Source: Saccharopolyspora aridisoli (GTDB lineage: Bacteria > Actinomycetota > Actinomycetes > Mycobacteriales > Pseudonocardiaceae). From it: a stretch of 64,000 bases of DNA. This document shows positions 27,596 through 36,105 of the stretch, piece by piece. How positions within the stretch are numbered: position 1 is the stretch's first letter; the number at the start of each line of letters is the position of its first letter. Below the pieces are notes generated by a model. It was not told the DNA's origin. It did not search any database and saw nothing but the letters and a program-made list of their open reading frames with translations. The DNA is taken from contig NZ_SMKV01000006.1 of assembly GCF_004348445.1 (NCBI RefSeq), forward strand, positions 124,001 to 188,000, given 5' to 3'. The translations under genes and the position numbers were made by a program.

Positions 27596-28429
27596 TCACG
27601 CGCTCAGGAACTCCTGGAGTCCGGCGAGGTCGTCGGTGTTGATGTGGTCGACACCGACCTCCTCGAGCACGCTCCACACGGCGTCGCGCTCGGCGCCCGC
27701 GCTGTCAGGGGTGGCCCAGAAGCGGACGCGCTGGCCGGCGGCGTGCGCGTCGTTCACCATCCGCTCCAGCTCGTCGCGCTCCTCGGCGGGCATGTCACCC
27801 GAGCCGTTCCAGGTGAACACCTGCGTCCAGTCGTCGGAGACCAGCGGAACGAGCCTGGGATCGGCGCCGATCGAACCGCCGGTGCCGCCGTCGAGGAACG
27901 CGTAGCGGTCGGACTGGCCCTCGATGAACTCGGTCGGCTTCTCGCCGGAGATCACCACCGTCACCGGTCCTTCGGTGACGGTGCCGTTCTCGTAGTGGGA
28001 GAACAGGCCCGCGTACTCGGGGTCGCGCATGATCTCGTCGAGCCGCTCGTACCCGTCCTCACCGAAGGTCTTGAAGTCGACCAGCAGTTGGAAGTCGGCG
28101 TCGTGGCCCGGGTAGATGCTGCCGCCCCCGGCGTTGAGCCGCTCCACCAGCGGGTCCAGGTACAACGACTCGATGGTCCGGTCGGGGTTGAGCTGGAAGG
28201 GGTCGTGGCCGATCAGCAGCGAGTCGCCCAGCGGGTAGATGTCGGCCTCAACGCTGGTGAACCCGTGGTCCAGCGCGTCCAGCAGCGGACGTTCGTGCAG
28301 GTAGTCGTTGTGCGCGTGCGCCTGGGCCAGGGGTTCGACGTCGGCGGCCGGTGCGGCGTGGGCCGCGACGGGCACGACCAGGGTCAGCGCTGCCAGCGCG
28401 GGCAGCACGAAACGTGAGGGGGAGCGCAT
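27596..28429 (-). CDS. Secreted PLC-like phosphodiesterase (AIM6/GDPD-type TIM barrel)
   Basis: A 277-residue exported protein. The signal peptide spans residues 1-27 (RFVLPALAALTLVVPVAAHA, cleavage after AHA). The mature part begins AQAHAHNDYLHERPLLDAL and VEADIYPLGDSLLIGHDP, giving the paired histidines and acidic residues of PI-PLC/GDPD-type barrels; VDFKTFGEDG and FWATPDSAGAERDAVW continue the barrel, and HINTDDLAGLQEFL ends it. Closest is the bacterial AIM6-like group of PI-PLC-X/GDPD proteins. ATG 28429 is 7 nt after GGAGG; a GTG directly before it is an alternative. Substrate is probably a glycerophosphodiester, by family only. Confidence 0.85.
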   Translation of the reverse strand: MRSPSRFVLPALAALTLVVPVAAHAAPAADVEPLAQAHAHNDYLHERPLLDALDHGFTSVEADIYPLGDSLLIGHDPFQLNPDRTIESLYLDPLVERLNAGGGSIYPGHDADFQLLVDFKTFGEDGYERLDEIMRDPEYAGLFSHYENGTVTEGPVTVVISGEKPTEFIEGQSDRYAFLDGGTGGSIGADPRLVPLVSDDWTQVFTWNGSGDMPAEERDELERMVNDAHAAGQRVRFWATPDSAGAERDAVWSVLEEVGVDHINTDDLAGLQEFLSA

Positions 28430-28437
28430 CACGAAGC

Positions 28438-28469
28438 CTCCGGTGATGATCGGTTGATCACCACCGGAG
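28438..28469 (-). terminator. Hairpin after proS / in the phosphodiesterase leader
   Basis: CTCCGGTG (28438-28445) pairs with CACCGGAG (28462-28469), with a nested GATGATC/GATCA pairing in the loop. It lies 41 bp past the proS stop and covers the ribosome-binding GGAGG of the next gene on one arm, so it could end proS and also limit translation of the phosphodiesterase. Confidence 0.6.
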
Positions 28470-28510
28470 ACTAGTGCGATCGCCCTGGTCGGGGCGTGCG
28501 CTGACGAGGT

Positions 28511-30256
28511 TCAGCCACGCACGACGTCGATCAGGTGCGCCACCGCCTCGTCGGCGGCGACCTCGGTGCGCTCGCCGGAGAGCCGGTCGCGGACCTCGAC
28601 GACACCGTTGGCCAGGCCCTTGCCGACCACCAGGATCGACGGGATGCCGACCAGCTCGGCGTCGGCGAACTTCACGCCCGGCGAGACCGCGCGGTCGTCG
28701 AGGATCACCTGCACGCCGGCCGCGTCGAGCTCGGCGGCCATTTCCTCGGCGCGGGCCCGGACGGTCTCGTCCTTGCCCGCGATGACCACGTGCACGTCGG
28801 CCGGGGCGACCTCGCGCGGCCACGCCAGGCCCATGTCGTCGTGGCTCTGCTCGGCGATGGCCGCGACCAGGCGGGACACGCCGACGCCGTAGGAGCCCAT
28901 GGTGATCCGCTTGGGCTTGCCGTCCTGGCCGAGCGCGTCCAGCGAGAACGCGTCGGCGTACTTGCGGCCGAGCTGGAAGATGTGCCCGATCTCGATACCG
29001 CGCGCGGCCACCAGGGTTCCCTTGCCGTCGGGCGACGGGTCGCCCTCGCGGACCTCGGCGGCCTCGATGGTGCCGTCCGGCGTGAAGTCCCGGCCGCACA
29101 CCAGGTCCAGCACGTGGTGGTCGGTCTTGTCCGCGCCGGTGACCCAGGCGGTGCCGGTGACCACGCGCGGGTCGACCACGTAGCGAACACCGTTCTCCTG
29201 CAGCGCCTTCGGGCCGATGTAGCCCTTGACCAGGAACGGGTTGGCGGCGAAGTCGGGCTCTTCCAGCAGCGCGACCTCGGCCGGTTCCAGCGAGGCTTCG
29301 AGGCGCTTCATGTCGACCTCGCGGTCGCCGGGCACGCCGATCGCCAGCAGCTGCCACTCGTCCGAACCCGGTTGGCGGGTCTTGACCAGCACGTTCTTCA
29401 GGGTGTCCGCAGCGGTGAACTTGCGGTCTGTGTTGGCGTTGAGGAAGTCGACCAGCGACTCGATGGTCGGCGTGCTCGGGGTGTGGTGCACCTCGGCGGC
29501 GGGCTTGTCCTCAATGGACTCCGCGGGCGGCGCGGGGGTGACCACTGCCTCGACGTTGGCGGCGAAACCGGATTCGGTGCTGCGGACGAAGGTGTCCTCA
29601 CCGGTGGGGCTCTCGGCCAGGAACTCCTCCGAAGCCGAACCGCCCATCGCGCCGGAGGTGGCCGCCACGATCACGTAGCGCAGACCGACCCGGTCGAAGA
29701 GCTTGATGTAGGCGTCGCGGTGCTTCTGGTAGGACGCCGACAGGCCCTCGTCGTCGATGTCGAAGGAGTAGGAGTCCTTCATGACGAACTCGCGGCCGCG
29801 CAGGATGCCCGCGCGGGGCCGCTCCTCGTCCCGGTACTTGGTCTGGATCTGGTACAGCATGACCGGGTAGTCCTTGTAGGAGCTGTACTCGCCCTTGACG
29901 GTCAGGGTGAACAGCTCCTCGTGCGTGGGCCCGAGGAGGTAGTCGGCGTTCTTGCGGTCCTTGAGCCGGAACAGGTTCGGCCCGTACTCGGTCCAGCGGT
30001 TGGACGACTCGTAGGGCTCCTTGGGCAGCAGCGCGGGGAAGTGGATCTCCTGCGCACCGATGGCGTCCATCTCCTGCCGCACGACCTCCTCGACCCGGCG
30101 CAGCACGCGCAGGCCCAGCGGCAGCCACGAGTAGATGCCCGGCGCGACGCGCCGCACGTAGCCGGCCCGCACGAGCAGCTTGTGGCTCGGCACCTCGGCG
30201 TCGGCCGGATCCTCGCGCAGCGTACGCAGGAACAACGTCGACATCCTCGTGATCAC
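28511..30256 (-). CDS. proS: Prolyl-tRNA synthetase (bacterial-type with editing domain)
   Basis: A 581-residue class II aminoacyl-tRNA synthetase. Motif 1 region reads [20 protein letters not shown], motif 2 is [20 protein letters not shown], and motif 3 lies in [17 protein letters not shown]. Between motifs 2 and 3 (about residues 225-400) is the INS/YbaK-like domain that edits mischarged Ala-tRNA(Pro). The C-terminal anticodon-binding domain contains [14 protein letters not shown] 30256 follows AGGAG at 9 nt; a minus-strand TACCCT box near 30297 is a candidate -10. Confidence 0.97.
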   Translation of the reverse strand: MITRMSTLFLRTLREDPADAEVPSHKLLVRAGYVRRVAPGIYSWLPLGLRVLRRVEEVVRQEMDAIGAQEIHFPALLPKEPYESSNRWTEYGPNLFRLKDRKNADYLLGPTHEELFTLTVKGEYSSYKDYPVMLYQIQTKYRDEERPRAGILRGREFVMKDSYSFDIDDEGLSASYQKHRDAYIKLFDRVGLRYVIVAATSGAMGGSASEEFLAESPTGEDTFVRSTESGFAANVEAVVTPAPPAESIEDKPAAEVHHTPSTPTIESLVDFLNANTDRKFTAADTLKNVLVKTRQPGSDEWQLLAIGVPGDREVDMKRLEASLEPAEVALLEEPDFAANPFLVKGYIGPKALQENGVRYVVDPRVVTGTAWVTGADKTDHHVLDLVCGRDFTPDGTIEAAEVREGDPSPDGKGTLVAARGIEIGHIFQLGRKYADAFSLDALGQDGKPKRITMGSYGVGVSRLVAAIAEQSHDDMGLAWPREVAPADVHVVIAGKDETVRARAEEMAAELDAAGVQVILDDRAVSPGVKFADAELVGIPSILVVGKGLANGVVEVRDRLSGERTEVAADEAVAHLIDVVRG

Positions 30257-30479
30257 GGCTACTGGCTCCTAGTTCGGCCCGATGGGAATACAGGCAGGGT
30301 AGCGACCACGCCGACTCGCCCGTCTGCGCGGTCGCGCCACGCCACCCAGCAATCCTCCCCAAACCCAAACCCCCAGGTCAAACCATTTCCCCACCACCTC
30401 CACCACCACTCACCACCGCAACTCCCCACGACTCCGATTCCCGCGCGGAACTCCGATGGATCCCACCGCCGGCCGGTGA

Positions 30480-30590
30480 CCGGAAACCGGGACCGAGTTC
30501 CACTGAAGTCAGGAATTCGATTTCAGTGGAAATCCGGGTCCCGAGATCCACTGAAAACCGGGACCCGACTTCCACTGGAATCTCAGACAC
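30480..30590. repeat. Array of short inverted repeats, CCACTGGAA type (copy 1)
   Basis: At least four units related to TTCCACTGAA/TTTCAGTGGAA alternate in orientation, separated by GTCAGGAATTCGA, ATCCGGGTCCCGAG and ACCGGGACCCGAC. Each adjacent pair can form a hairpin. The remaining intergenic DNA (30257-30479) is unusually rich in CCA/CAC triplets and shows no gene. Confidence 0.7.
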
Positions 30591-30665
30591 CACCCGATCA
30601 GGCGGGTTTTTCGAGAGATTCGCGGGCAGGTGCATTCGTGCGAGGGGTCCGCGCCTCTTCCCCGT

Positions 30666-31295
30666 GTGAGACATCCGGAGAAGCCACCGATCATCGACGA
30701 CCCGTCCATCAAGGTCTTCCGCCGATGCGATGCCATCGCGGCGGGATGGAGCGACGAGGAGCTCCGTGGCGTGGAGTCGGCGTCGCCGGGTTTCCCCGCA
30801 TCGCGTTCGGCCTGCTCAAACACGGTCCATCACGCGGGCGGTCGCCCACTGCGACGCCCTGCTGCACGCCGGGGTCATCTCGGTGGACGAGATCGCGGGG
30901 TTCCTCGTCGGCAGGCACGATCACGGGATCCGACGTGCGCGGGCGCGGATTCCGCACTTGGACGGGCAGGCCGAATCAGTTCCCGAGTCGGTGCTCCGGG
31001 TCGAGTTCGTGCTGCGCGGGCTGCACCCGTGCCTGCGCTGGAGGTCTTCGACGGGGATCGCTTCGTCGCCCGGCTGGACCTCGCCTTCGAGGAGGCGAAG
31101 GTCGCGGTCGAGCACGACGGCGGCTGGCACGCGGATCCGGCCCAAGTCGAGCAGGACCGCGATCGTCGCGATCGACTCAGAGCGCTGGGGTGGGCGGTGA
31201 TCGTCGTGACCAACGACCGGCTCCGCGATCACGTGGACGAGGCCATCGCCGAGGTCGCGGCATCGCTGGGAGGCAGGTCCGGGGTGGCCGCATGA
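30666..31295 (+). pseudogene. Broken DUF559 (endonuclease-like) gene
   Basis: The N-terminal piece (IKVFRRCDAIAAGWSDEELR) is in the frame of GTG 30666. The middle piece (AVAHCDALLHAGVISVDEIA, then GFLVGRHDHGIRRARARIPH and VLRVEFVLRGLHPC) is in the +1 frame. The C-terminal piece returns to the first frame near 31035 and carries the DUF559/REase-like core ALEVFDGDRFVARLDLAFEE, then KVAVEHDGGWHADP and RDRRDRLRALGWAVIVVTND. Relative to intact family members, the ~80 residues between the first and second pieces are missing. It therefore has an internal deletion plus at least one further frameshift. Intact proteins have a wHTH-like front and a restriction-endonuclease-fold back of unknown role. Confidence 0.75.
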
Positions 31296-31300
31296 CCGCT

Positions 31301-31306
31301 TACCCT
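31301..31306 (+). promoter_or_regulatory. -10 box TACCCT, leaderless yaaA
   Basis: TACCCT ends 7 nt before GTG 31314, and no Shine-Dalgarno sequence precedes it. The box overlaps the end of the broken DUF559 gene. Confidence 0.5.
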
Positions 31307-31313
31307 GGTGGGC

Positions 31314-32057
31314 GTGTTGGTTCTGCTTCCTCCTTCGGAGACCAAGGCTGCTGGTGGGGACGGCGCTCCGCTGGAGCTGGCCGGGATGTCGCACCCGGAG
31401 CTGAACGGGACGCGCCGCGAACTCGTCGACGCGCTGTCCACTTTGGCCGGTGACGTGCCGCGGAGCCTGGAAGTTCTGGGGATTTCCGAGCGGCAGGTCG
31501 ACGAGGTGGAGCGCAACGCCGCGCTGTGGTCCTCGCCCACCGCTCTCGCGCTGGAGCGCTACACCGGCGTGCTCTACGACGCCCTGGACGTCGGATCCCT
31601 GGAGCCCGCCCAGCGCAAGCAAGCCGATGAACGGCTGGCAGTGGCTTCGGCGCTGTTCGGGCTGGTGCGCGGAACCGACTCGATCCCCGCCTACCGGCTC
31701 TCCGGCGGGGGCTCGCTGCCCGGGCTGGGGACGCTGCGCAGCGTGTGGCGCCCGGTCCTGGAACCCGTGCTGGCCGCGGCCGACGATCTCGTGGTGGACC
31801 TGCGCTCAGGTGCCTACGCGGCGTTGGCGAAGGTCAACGGGGCCGTCGAGGTCCGGGTGCTGTCCGAGGCCGCTTCGGGCAAGCGCAAGGTCGTCAGCCA
31901 CCACAACAAGTCCCACAAGGGCAGGTTGGCGCGGGCGCTGGCCTGCGCGCCCGAGGAGCCGCGGTCGGTGGAGGACGTCCTGGACGTCGCCTCCGAGGCG
32001 GGGCTGAGGGTGGAGCGCGAGGCCGACCGCGAGCTCTGCGTCGTCGTCACGGCCTGA
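31314..32057 (+). CDS. yaaA: Peroxide stress protein YaaA (DUF328/UPF0246)
   Basis: A 247-residue member of the YaaA family, which in E. coli lowers intracellular iron during peroxide stress and binds DNA. The signature LVLLPPSETKAAGG is at the N terminus; RYTGVLYDALDV, FGLVRGTDSIPAYRLSGGGS and SHHNKSHKGRLARAL are further family blocks. GTG 31314 was chosen over GTG 31308 because homologues start MLxLLPPSETK and the TACCCT box then lies at the leaderless distance. A weak hairpin (32075-32101) follows the stop codon. Confidence 0.92.
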   Translation: MLVLLPPSETKAAGGDGAPLELAGMSHPELNGTRRELVDALSTLAGDVPRSLEVLGISERQVDEVERNAALWSSPTALALERYTGVLYDALDVGSLEPAQRKQADERLAVASALFGLVRGTDSIPAYRLSGGGSLPGLGTLRSVWRPVLEPVLAAADDLVVDLRSGAYAALAKVNGAVEVRVLSEAASGKRKVVSHHNKSHKGRLARALACAPEEPRSVEDVLDVASEAGLRVEREADRELCVVVTA

Positions 32058-32111
32058 GGAGACGAACAGCACAGCCCGGCGCCTGTTCCCCGGACGCCGG
32101 GTTCGGTCCGA

Positions 32112-32117
32112 TAGACT
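32112..32117 (+). promoter_or_regulatory. -10 box TAGACT for the DEAD-box helicase gene
   Basis: TAGACT stands ~160 nt before the helicase start codon, predicting a long 5' leader of ~155 nt. No convincing -35 was seen. Confidence 0.4.
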
Positions 32118-32241
32118 GCGGGCTGTCTGCGGCTGGCACTCGGCCGCAATGCGAGCGGCGTCCGCCGCGTTCGCCCACCCATCGGCGCGGTATCGCGCCG
32201 GGCTCGTCCTCGTGATCGCCCGCGGAAAGACCCGCGAAGCT

Positions 32242-32270
32242 CTCCCCGTGACGTGCCTACCTCCGGGGAG
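32242..32270 (+). promoter_or_regulatory. Hairpin masking the helicase Shine-Dalgarno sequence
   Basis: CTCCCCG (32242-32248) pairs with CGGGGAG (32264-32270), a 7-bp GC stem with a 15-nt loop. The GGGGAG strand is the only Shine-Dalgarno candidate for GTG 32279, 8 nt downstream. In the folded form ribosome access would be blocked. Confidence 0.5.
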
Positions 32271-32278
32271 TACTCTTC

Positions 32279-33760
32279 GTGCCTTCTTCTTCTGCCACGC
32301 CCGCACGCCGCAACCAGTCGGGACGTCCGCGACGTCGCCGTCCGCAGGCCAAGGCGCAGCCGGTCAAGCGCAGCCTGTTCGACGAGGTCGGGGTGACGGC
32401 CGTCGACCCGGCGCCGTTCGCCGATCTCGGACTGCCCAACCGCCTGGTGCGCGCCCTGCACGACAGCGGCATGCAGGAAGCGTTCCCGATCCAGGCCGCC
32501 ACCATCCCGGACGCGCTGACGGGACGTGACGTGCTCGGCCGCGGCCAGACGGGTTCCGGCAAGACGCTGGCGTTCGGGCTTCCGCTGCTGGCGCTGCAAA
32601 CCGGGAACGCGCGTCCGATGCGCCCGCGCGGCCTGGTGCTGGTGCCCACCCGCGAACTGGCCACCCAGGTCACCGATTCACTCAAGCCGCTGGCCAAGGC
32701 CTTGGGCCTGTACGTCCGCGAGGTCGTCGGCGGCACCTCGTTCAACCGGCAGGTCGACACGCTGCGACGAGGCGTGGATGTTCTGGTCGCGACTCCGGGT
32801 CGGCTGGCCGACCACGTGCGGCAGGGCACCTGCGATCTGTCCGAGGTGGAGCGCACGGCGCTGGACGAGGCCGACCAGATGGCCGACATGGGGTTCCTGC
32901 CGCAGGTCCGGGAACTGCTCGACATGGTTCCCGCCGACGGACAGCGGCTGCTGTTCTCAGCGACTCTCGACGGTGATGTGGACAAGCTCGTCGAGCGGTA
33001 CATGACAGACCCCGTGGTGCACTCGCTGGCGCCGCCGTCGGCGAGCGTGGACAGCATGGAGCACCACCAGCTCTTGGTGTCGGCGACCGACAAGCAGGAC
33101 GTGCTGGCGCGCATCGCCGCGCGCGAAGGCCGCACCATCATGTTCGTGCGCACCAAGCACCACGCGGACCGGCTCGCCAAGAAGTTGCGCGCCGTCGGCG
33201 TGGAAGCCGGTGCGCTGCACGGTGGGAAGGCGCAGAACGCTCGCACCCGCATCCTCGACGAGTTCAAGAGCGCCTCGACCAGCACGTTGGTGGCCACCAA
33301 CGTCGCGGCGCGGGGGATCCACATCGACGACGTGAGCCTGGTGGTGCACGTCGAGCCGCCGGCCGACCCGAAGGACTACCTGCACCGGGCCGGTCGCACC
33401 GCGCGCGCGGGTTCCAGCGGCACGGTGGTGACTCTGGTGACCGACGACCAGAAGCAGGCGTTCCGCGCCATGGCGAACCAGGCCGGGGTCAAGGCCATCA
33501 CCACCGAGGTCCGGCCGCAGGACGCCGAACTGGCGCGCGTCACCGGCGCACGCGAGCCGTCCGGCACGCCGCTGGCCGCGCCGCAGCGCCAGCAGCAGAC
33601 CCCCGCGAAGTCGCGCGGCGAGCACCGCCCGCAGCGCGCCCCGCGAGGGACCGAACCGTCCCGCCGAGGCGGCTCGAACCCCAACCGCAACCGCCGTGGA
33701 GCATCGGCCGCCCGCACGGGCGCCCCGCAGCGCCCGCGCCGCTCCAACTCCCCTCGCTGA
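32279..33760 (+). CDS. DEAD-box ATP-dependent RNA helicase
   Basis: A 493-residue RNA helicase of the RhlE/CsdA-like group. Motifs in order: Q motif (AFPIQAATIP), I (GQTGSGKT), Ia (PTRELATQV), Ib (TPGR), II (LDEADQMADMGF), III (SAT), IV (IMFVRTK), V (ATNVAARGIHI) and VI (HRAGRTARAG). Short basic N-terminal (residues 1-30) and long basic C-terminal (about 425-493, rich in R, P, Q, S) tails probably bind RNA. It follows yaaA with a 221-bp gap that contains its own promoter candidate and a Shine-Dalgarno-masking hairpin. Confidence 0.94.
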   Translation: MPSSSATPARRNQSGRPRRRRPQAKAQPVKRSLFDEVGVTAVDPAPFADLGLPNRLVRALHDSGMQEAFPIQAATIPDALTGRDVLGRGQTGSGKTLAFGLPLLALQTGNARPMRPRGLVLVPTRELATQVTDSLKPLAKALGLYVREVVGGTSFNRQVDTLRRGVDVLVATPGRLADHVRQGTCDLSEVERTALDEADQMADMGFLPQVRELLDMVPADGQRLLFSATLDGDVDKLVERYMTDPVVHSLAPPSASVDSMEHHQLLVSATDKQDVLARIAAREGRTIMFVRTKHHADRLAKKLRAVGVEAGALHGGKAQNARTRILDEFKSASTSTLVATNVAARGIHIDDVSLVVHVEPPADPKDYLHRAGRTARAGSSGTVVTLVTDDQKQAFRAMANQAGVKAITTEVRPQDAELARVTGAREPSGTPLAAPQRQQQTPAKSRGEHRPQRAPRGTEPSRRGGSNPNRNRRGASAARTGAPQRPRRSNSPR

Positions 33761-33834
33761 AGCCCGCATCGCGCGAGCGCGGACGACCTCGAGACCCGTC
33801 TCGTCCGCGTCTGCCCGTCCCAATCGCAGGGGCG

Positions 33835-33925
33835 CGATTTCAGTGGAAGTCAGGTCCCGGGTTCCAGTGGAATTCCGAATCGGATTTCAATGGGATTCGG
33901 AGTTCTGATCTCCACTGGAATCCGT
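33835..33925. repeat. Array of short inverted repeats, CCACTGGAA type (copy 2)
   Basis: Units ATTTCAGTGGAAGTCAGG, TTCCAGTGGAATTCCG, TTTCAATGGGATTCGG and, inverted, CTCCACTGGAATCC follow one another. The spacers match those of the array at 30.5 kb (GTCAGG, GTCCCGGG). The array lies between the helicase stop and the terminator of the cobA gene. Confidence 0.7.
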
Positions 33926-33951
33926 TGGCCCTGGTGAGGGCGGGACGACGT

Positions 33952-33992
33952 GAAGTGCCCCTGGGAGCTGGTTGGCTCGCCAGGGGCACTTC
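33952..33992 (-). terminator. Terminator hairpin after the cobA/cysG-like gene
   Basis: GAAGTGCCCCTGG (33952-33964) pairs perfectly over 13 bp with CCAGGGGCACTTC (33980-33992). It lies 15 bp beyond the stop codon of the minus-strand operon and also faces the convergent helicase gene, so it may serve both. Confidence 0.85.
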
Positions 33993-34007
33993 CGGGTCAT
34001 GGGTGGG

Positions 34008-35219
34008 TCAGGGTTTGAGGCCCGCTACCGGACCTATGACCACTACCGCGGGGGGTTTGATGTCGTGGGTCCGGACGTCTTCTGCGACCTGGGCCAGGGT
34101 GGTCTTCAGGGAGCGCTGGGTTCCGGTGGTGGCTTCCTGGACGACCGCGACCGGCGTGTCGGCCGGTCGGCCGTTCTTGATCAGGACCTCGGCGAACGCC
34201 TCGATGCGCTGGACCGCCATGAGCAGGACCAGGGTGCCGCGCAGCCGGGCCAGGGCCTCCCAGTCCACCAGCGATCGCTCGTCGTCCGGGGCGACGTGGC
34301 CGGAGACCACGACCGCCTCGTGCGCCACGCCCCGGTGGGTGACCGGCACGTCGGCCATCGCGGGCGCCGAAAAGGCGCTGGTGATGCCCGGCACCACGGT
34401 CACGGGGACACCGGCTTCCGCGCAGGCCAGCAGCTCTTCGAAGCCGCGCCCGAACACGTACGGGTCGCCGCCCTTGAGCCGGGCCACGAACTTGCCCGCG
34501 CGGACCTCCTCGATCAGCGTCTCGTTGATCACCGACTGACTCGCCGACCGCCCGTAGGGGATCTTCGAGGCGTCGATGACCTCGACGTGCGAGCCCAGCT
34601 CCTCCAGCAGCTCCCGCGGCGCCAGGTGGTCGGTGATGACCACGTCGGCTTTGGCCAGCAGCCGCCGTCCGCGCACCGTGATCAGGTCCGGGGCACCGGG
34701 GCCGCCGCCGATCAGCGCGACGCCGGGGGCGTTCGGCTCGGGGTGCTCGTCGACCACGCCTGCCTGCATCGCTTCCAGCAGCGCGTCGCGAACTCCAGCG
34801 CTGCGGCGCGGTCTTCCGCCGGCCAGCACGCCGAGCAGCAACCCGTCGTGCTCGGCGACGGCGGGCGTGACCGCGCTGCCCTCGGTGGCGTTGTCGGAGC
34901 GGACGCAGAACACCCGGTCTCGCTCGGCTTCGGCGCCGACGGCGGCGTTGACGTCGTCGGACGAGGTCGCCGCGACGACGTACCAGGCGCCGTCGAGGTC
35001 GCCGTCGCGGTACTCGCGACGGCTCCAGCTGATCTCGCCGGAGTCGGCCAGCGCTTCCACCGCGGGCGTCGCCTGCGGGGCGATCACCTCGACGGTGGCG
35101 CCAGCGTTGATCAGCCGGGGAAGCCGCCGCTGCGCGACGGGTCCGGCACCGACCACGACCACGCGGCGACCGACGAGGTCGAGTCCGGCGAGGTAGTGGT
35201 CATCCGTTTGAGTGGCCAT
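34008..35219 (-). CDS. cobA: Fused precorrin-2 dehydrogenase / uroporphyrinogen-III C-methyltransferase
   Basis: A 403-residue CysG-like fusion. The N-terminal ~150 residues form the NAD-binding dehydrogenase domain (LVGRRVVVVGAGPVAQRRLP, then YVVAATSSDDVNAAV). From ~residue 165 the SUMT domain follows with VALIGGGPGAPDLITVRGRR (glycine-rich SAM motif), then RLKGGDPYVFGRGFEEL and VPGITSAFSAPAMADVPVTH. The predicted reaction converts uroporphyrinogen III to precorrin-2 and oxidises it to sirohydrochlorin, the substrate of CbiX encoded just upstream. It is the last gene of the riboswitch-led operon; its start lies 20 bp inside cbiX. Confidence 0.93.
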   Translation of the reverse strand: MATQTDDHYLAGLDLVGRRVVVVGAGPVAQRRLPRLINAGATVEVIAPQATPAVEALADSGEISWSRREYRDGDLDGAWYVVAATSSDDVNAAVGAEAERDRVFCVRSDNATEGSAVTPAVAEHDGLLLGVLAGGRPRRSAGVRDALLEAMQAGVVDEHPEPNAPGVALIGGGPGAPDLITVRGRRLLAKADVVITDHLAPRELLEELGSHVEVIDASKIPYGRSASQSVINETLIEEVRAGKFVARLKGGDPYVFGRGFEELLACAEAGVPVTVVPGITSAFSAPAMADVPVTHRGVAHEAVVVSGHVAPDDERSLVDWEALARLRGTLVLLMAVQRIEAFAEVLIKNGRPADTPVAVVQEATTGTQRSLKTTLAQVAEDVRTHDIKPPAVVVIGPVAGLKP

Positions 35220-36105
35220 GTGCGTGTCCGTGTGCGTGACCGTGCCCGGTCGGGTCGTCAGGGTGGTGGTGCGGCGTCTGCGGTGCGCCCAGCTTGTCCT
35301 CGAAACCCGGCAGCAGCACCCGGTACGCGCAGGTGTCGCAGTTCATCCGGATGTCGCCGTGCAGGGCCTCGTGGTATCGCTCCACGACGAGGTCGACCAG
35401 GGCGTCGCAGTCTCCCAGATATCCGGCGACGTGGAGCTGGAGCTCCGGTGCGGTCTGGGCCCACTCGCGCGCCTGCGTCACGACGCGCTGCGGCAGCACG
35501 CCGTCGAACAGGAAGTACGGGGCCACCACGACGCGCTTGGCCCCGAGCTTGCGAGCCCGGTCCAGCCCGCCAGGGACGTCCGGCGATGCCAGGGAGATGA
35601 ACGCGGTTTCAACCGTCTCGAAACCGCAGGTCTCCTGCAAGAGGCGTGAGACCTTGCACACCTCGGCGTTGGCGTCGGGGTCGGTCGAGCCGCGGCCCAC
35701 GAGGACCACGGCCGTGTCGGCCCATTCGTCGCGCGGGACCTGCTCGGCGATCCGCTCGGCGAGCAGCTCCAGCAGGATCGGGTGCGGTCCGAGCGGACGT
35801 CCGAAGACGAAGGACGTGCCCGGGTGGCGGCGGACTTCGCGTTCCAGCGCGGCGGGGATGTCGCCCTTGCCGTGCCCGGCCGCGACCAGCACCAACGGCA
35901 CCGCGGCCATTCGGCGGTGGCCCTTGTCGGTGAGTTCGGTCCAGGCTTCGGTGACCGCGGGGGCGGACAGCTCGATGAACCCGCCCGAGCTGTCGACCCC
36001 GGCTGCGGACATCCGGGCCTTGAGCCGTTCGAGGAAGGCGTGGAACTGCGCGACGCCTCGTTCGTCCACCGTGCCGTGGCCCACGACCAGCAGCGGTTCG
36101 GTCAC
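35200..36105 (-). CDS. cbiX: CbiX-type sirohydrochlorin cobaltochelatase with Fe-S motif and His-rich tail
   Basis: A 301-residue class II chelatase of the long, two-half CbiX form. The first half shows LLVVGHGTVDERGVAQF and LVLVAAGHGKGDIP; the second VVLVGRGSTDPDAN and VVVAPYFLFDGVLPQRV. The conserved histidines lie in VGHGT and AAGHGK. Near residue 265 is MNCDTC, the M-x-C-x-x-C motif reported to hold an iron-sulfur centre in B. megaterium CbiX. The last ~25 residues are mostly His and Gly and probably bind or store metal. GTG 36105 overlaps the cobH stop (GTGA). It inserts cobalt early, next to a Ni/Co importer gene. Confidence 0.92.
   Translation of the reverse strand: MTEPLLVVGHGTVDERGVAQFHAFLERLKARMSAAGVDSSGGFIELSAPAVTEAWTELTDKGHRRMAAVPLVLVAAGHGKGDIPAALEREVRRHPGTSFVFGRPLGPHPILLELLAERIAEQVPRDEWADTAVVLVGRGSTDPDANAEVCKVSRLLQETCGFETVETAFISLASPDVPGGLDRARKLGAKRVVVAPYFLFDGVLPQRVVTQAREWAQTAPELQLHVAGYLGDCDALVDLVVERYHEALHGDIRMNCDTCAYRVLLPGFEDKLGAPQTPHHHPDDPTGHGHAHGHAHGHSNG

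Noticed and set aside
30480-30590. CRISPR array
   Set aside because: Units are only ~10 bp, alternate in orientation, and spacers are themselves semi-repeated; no cas genes nearby.
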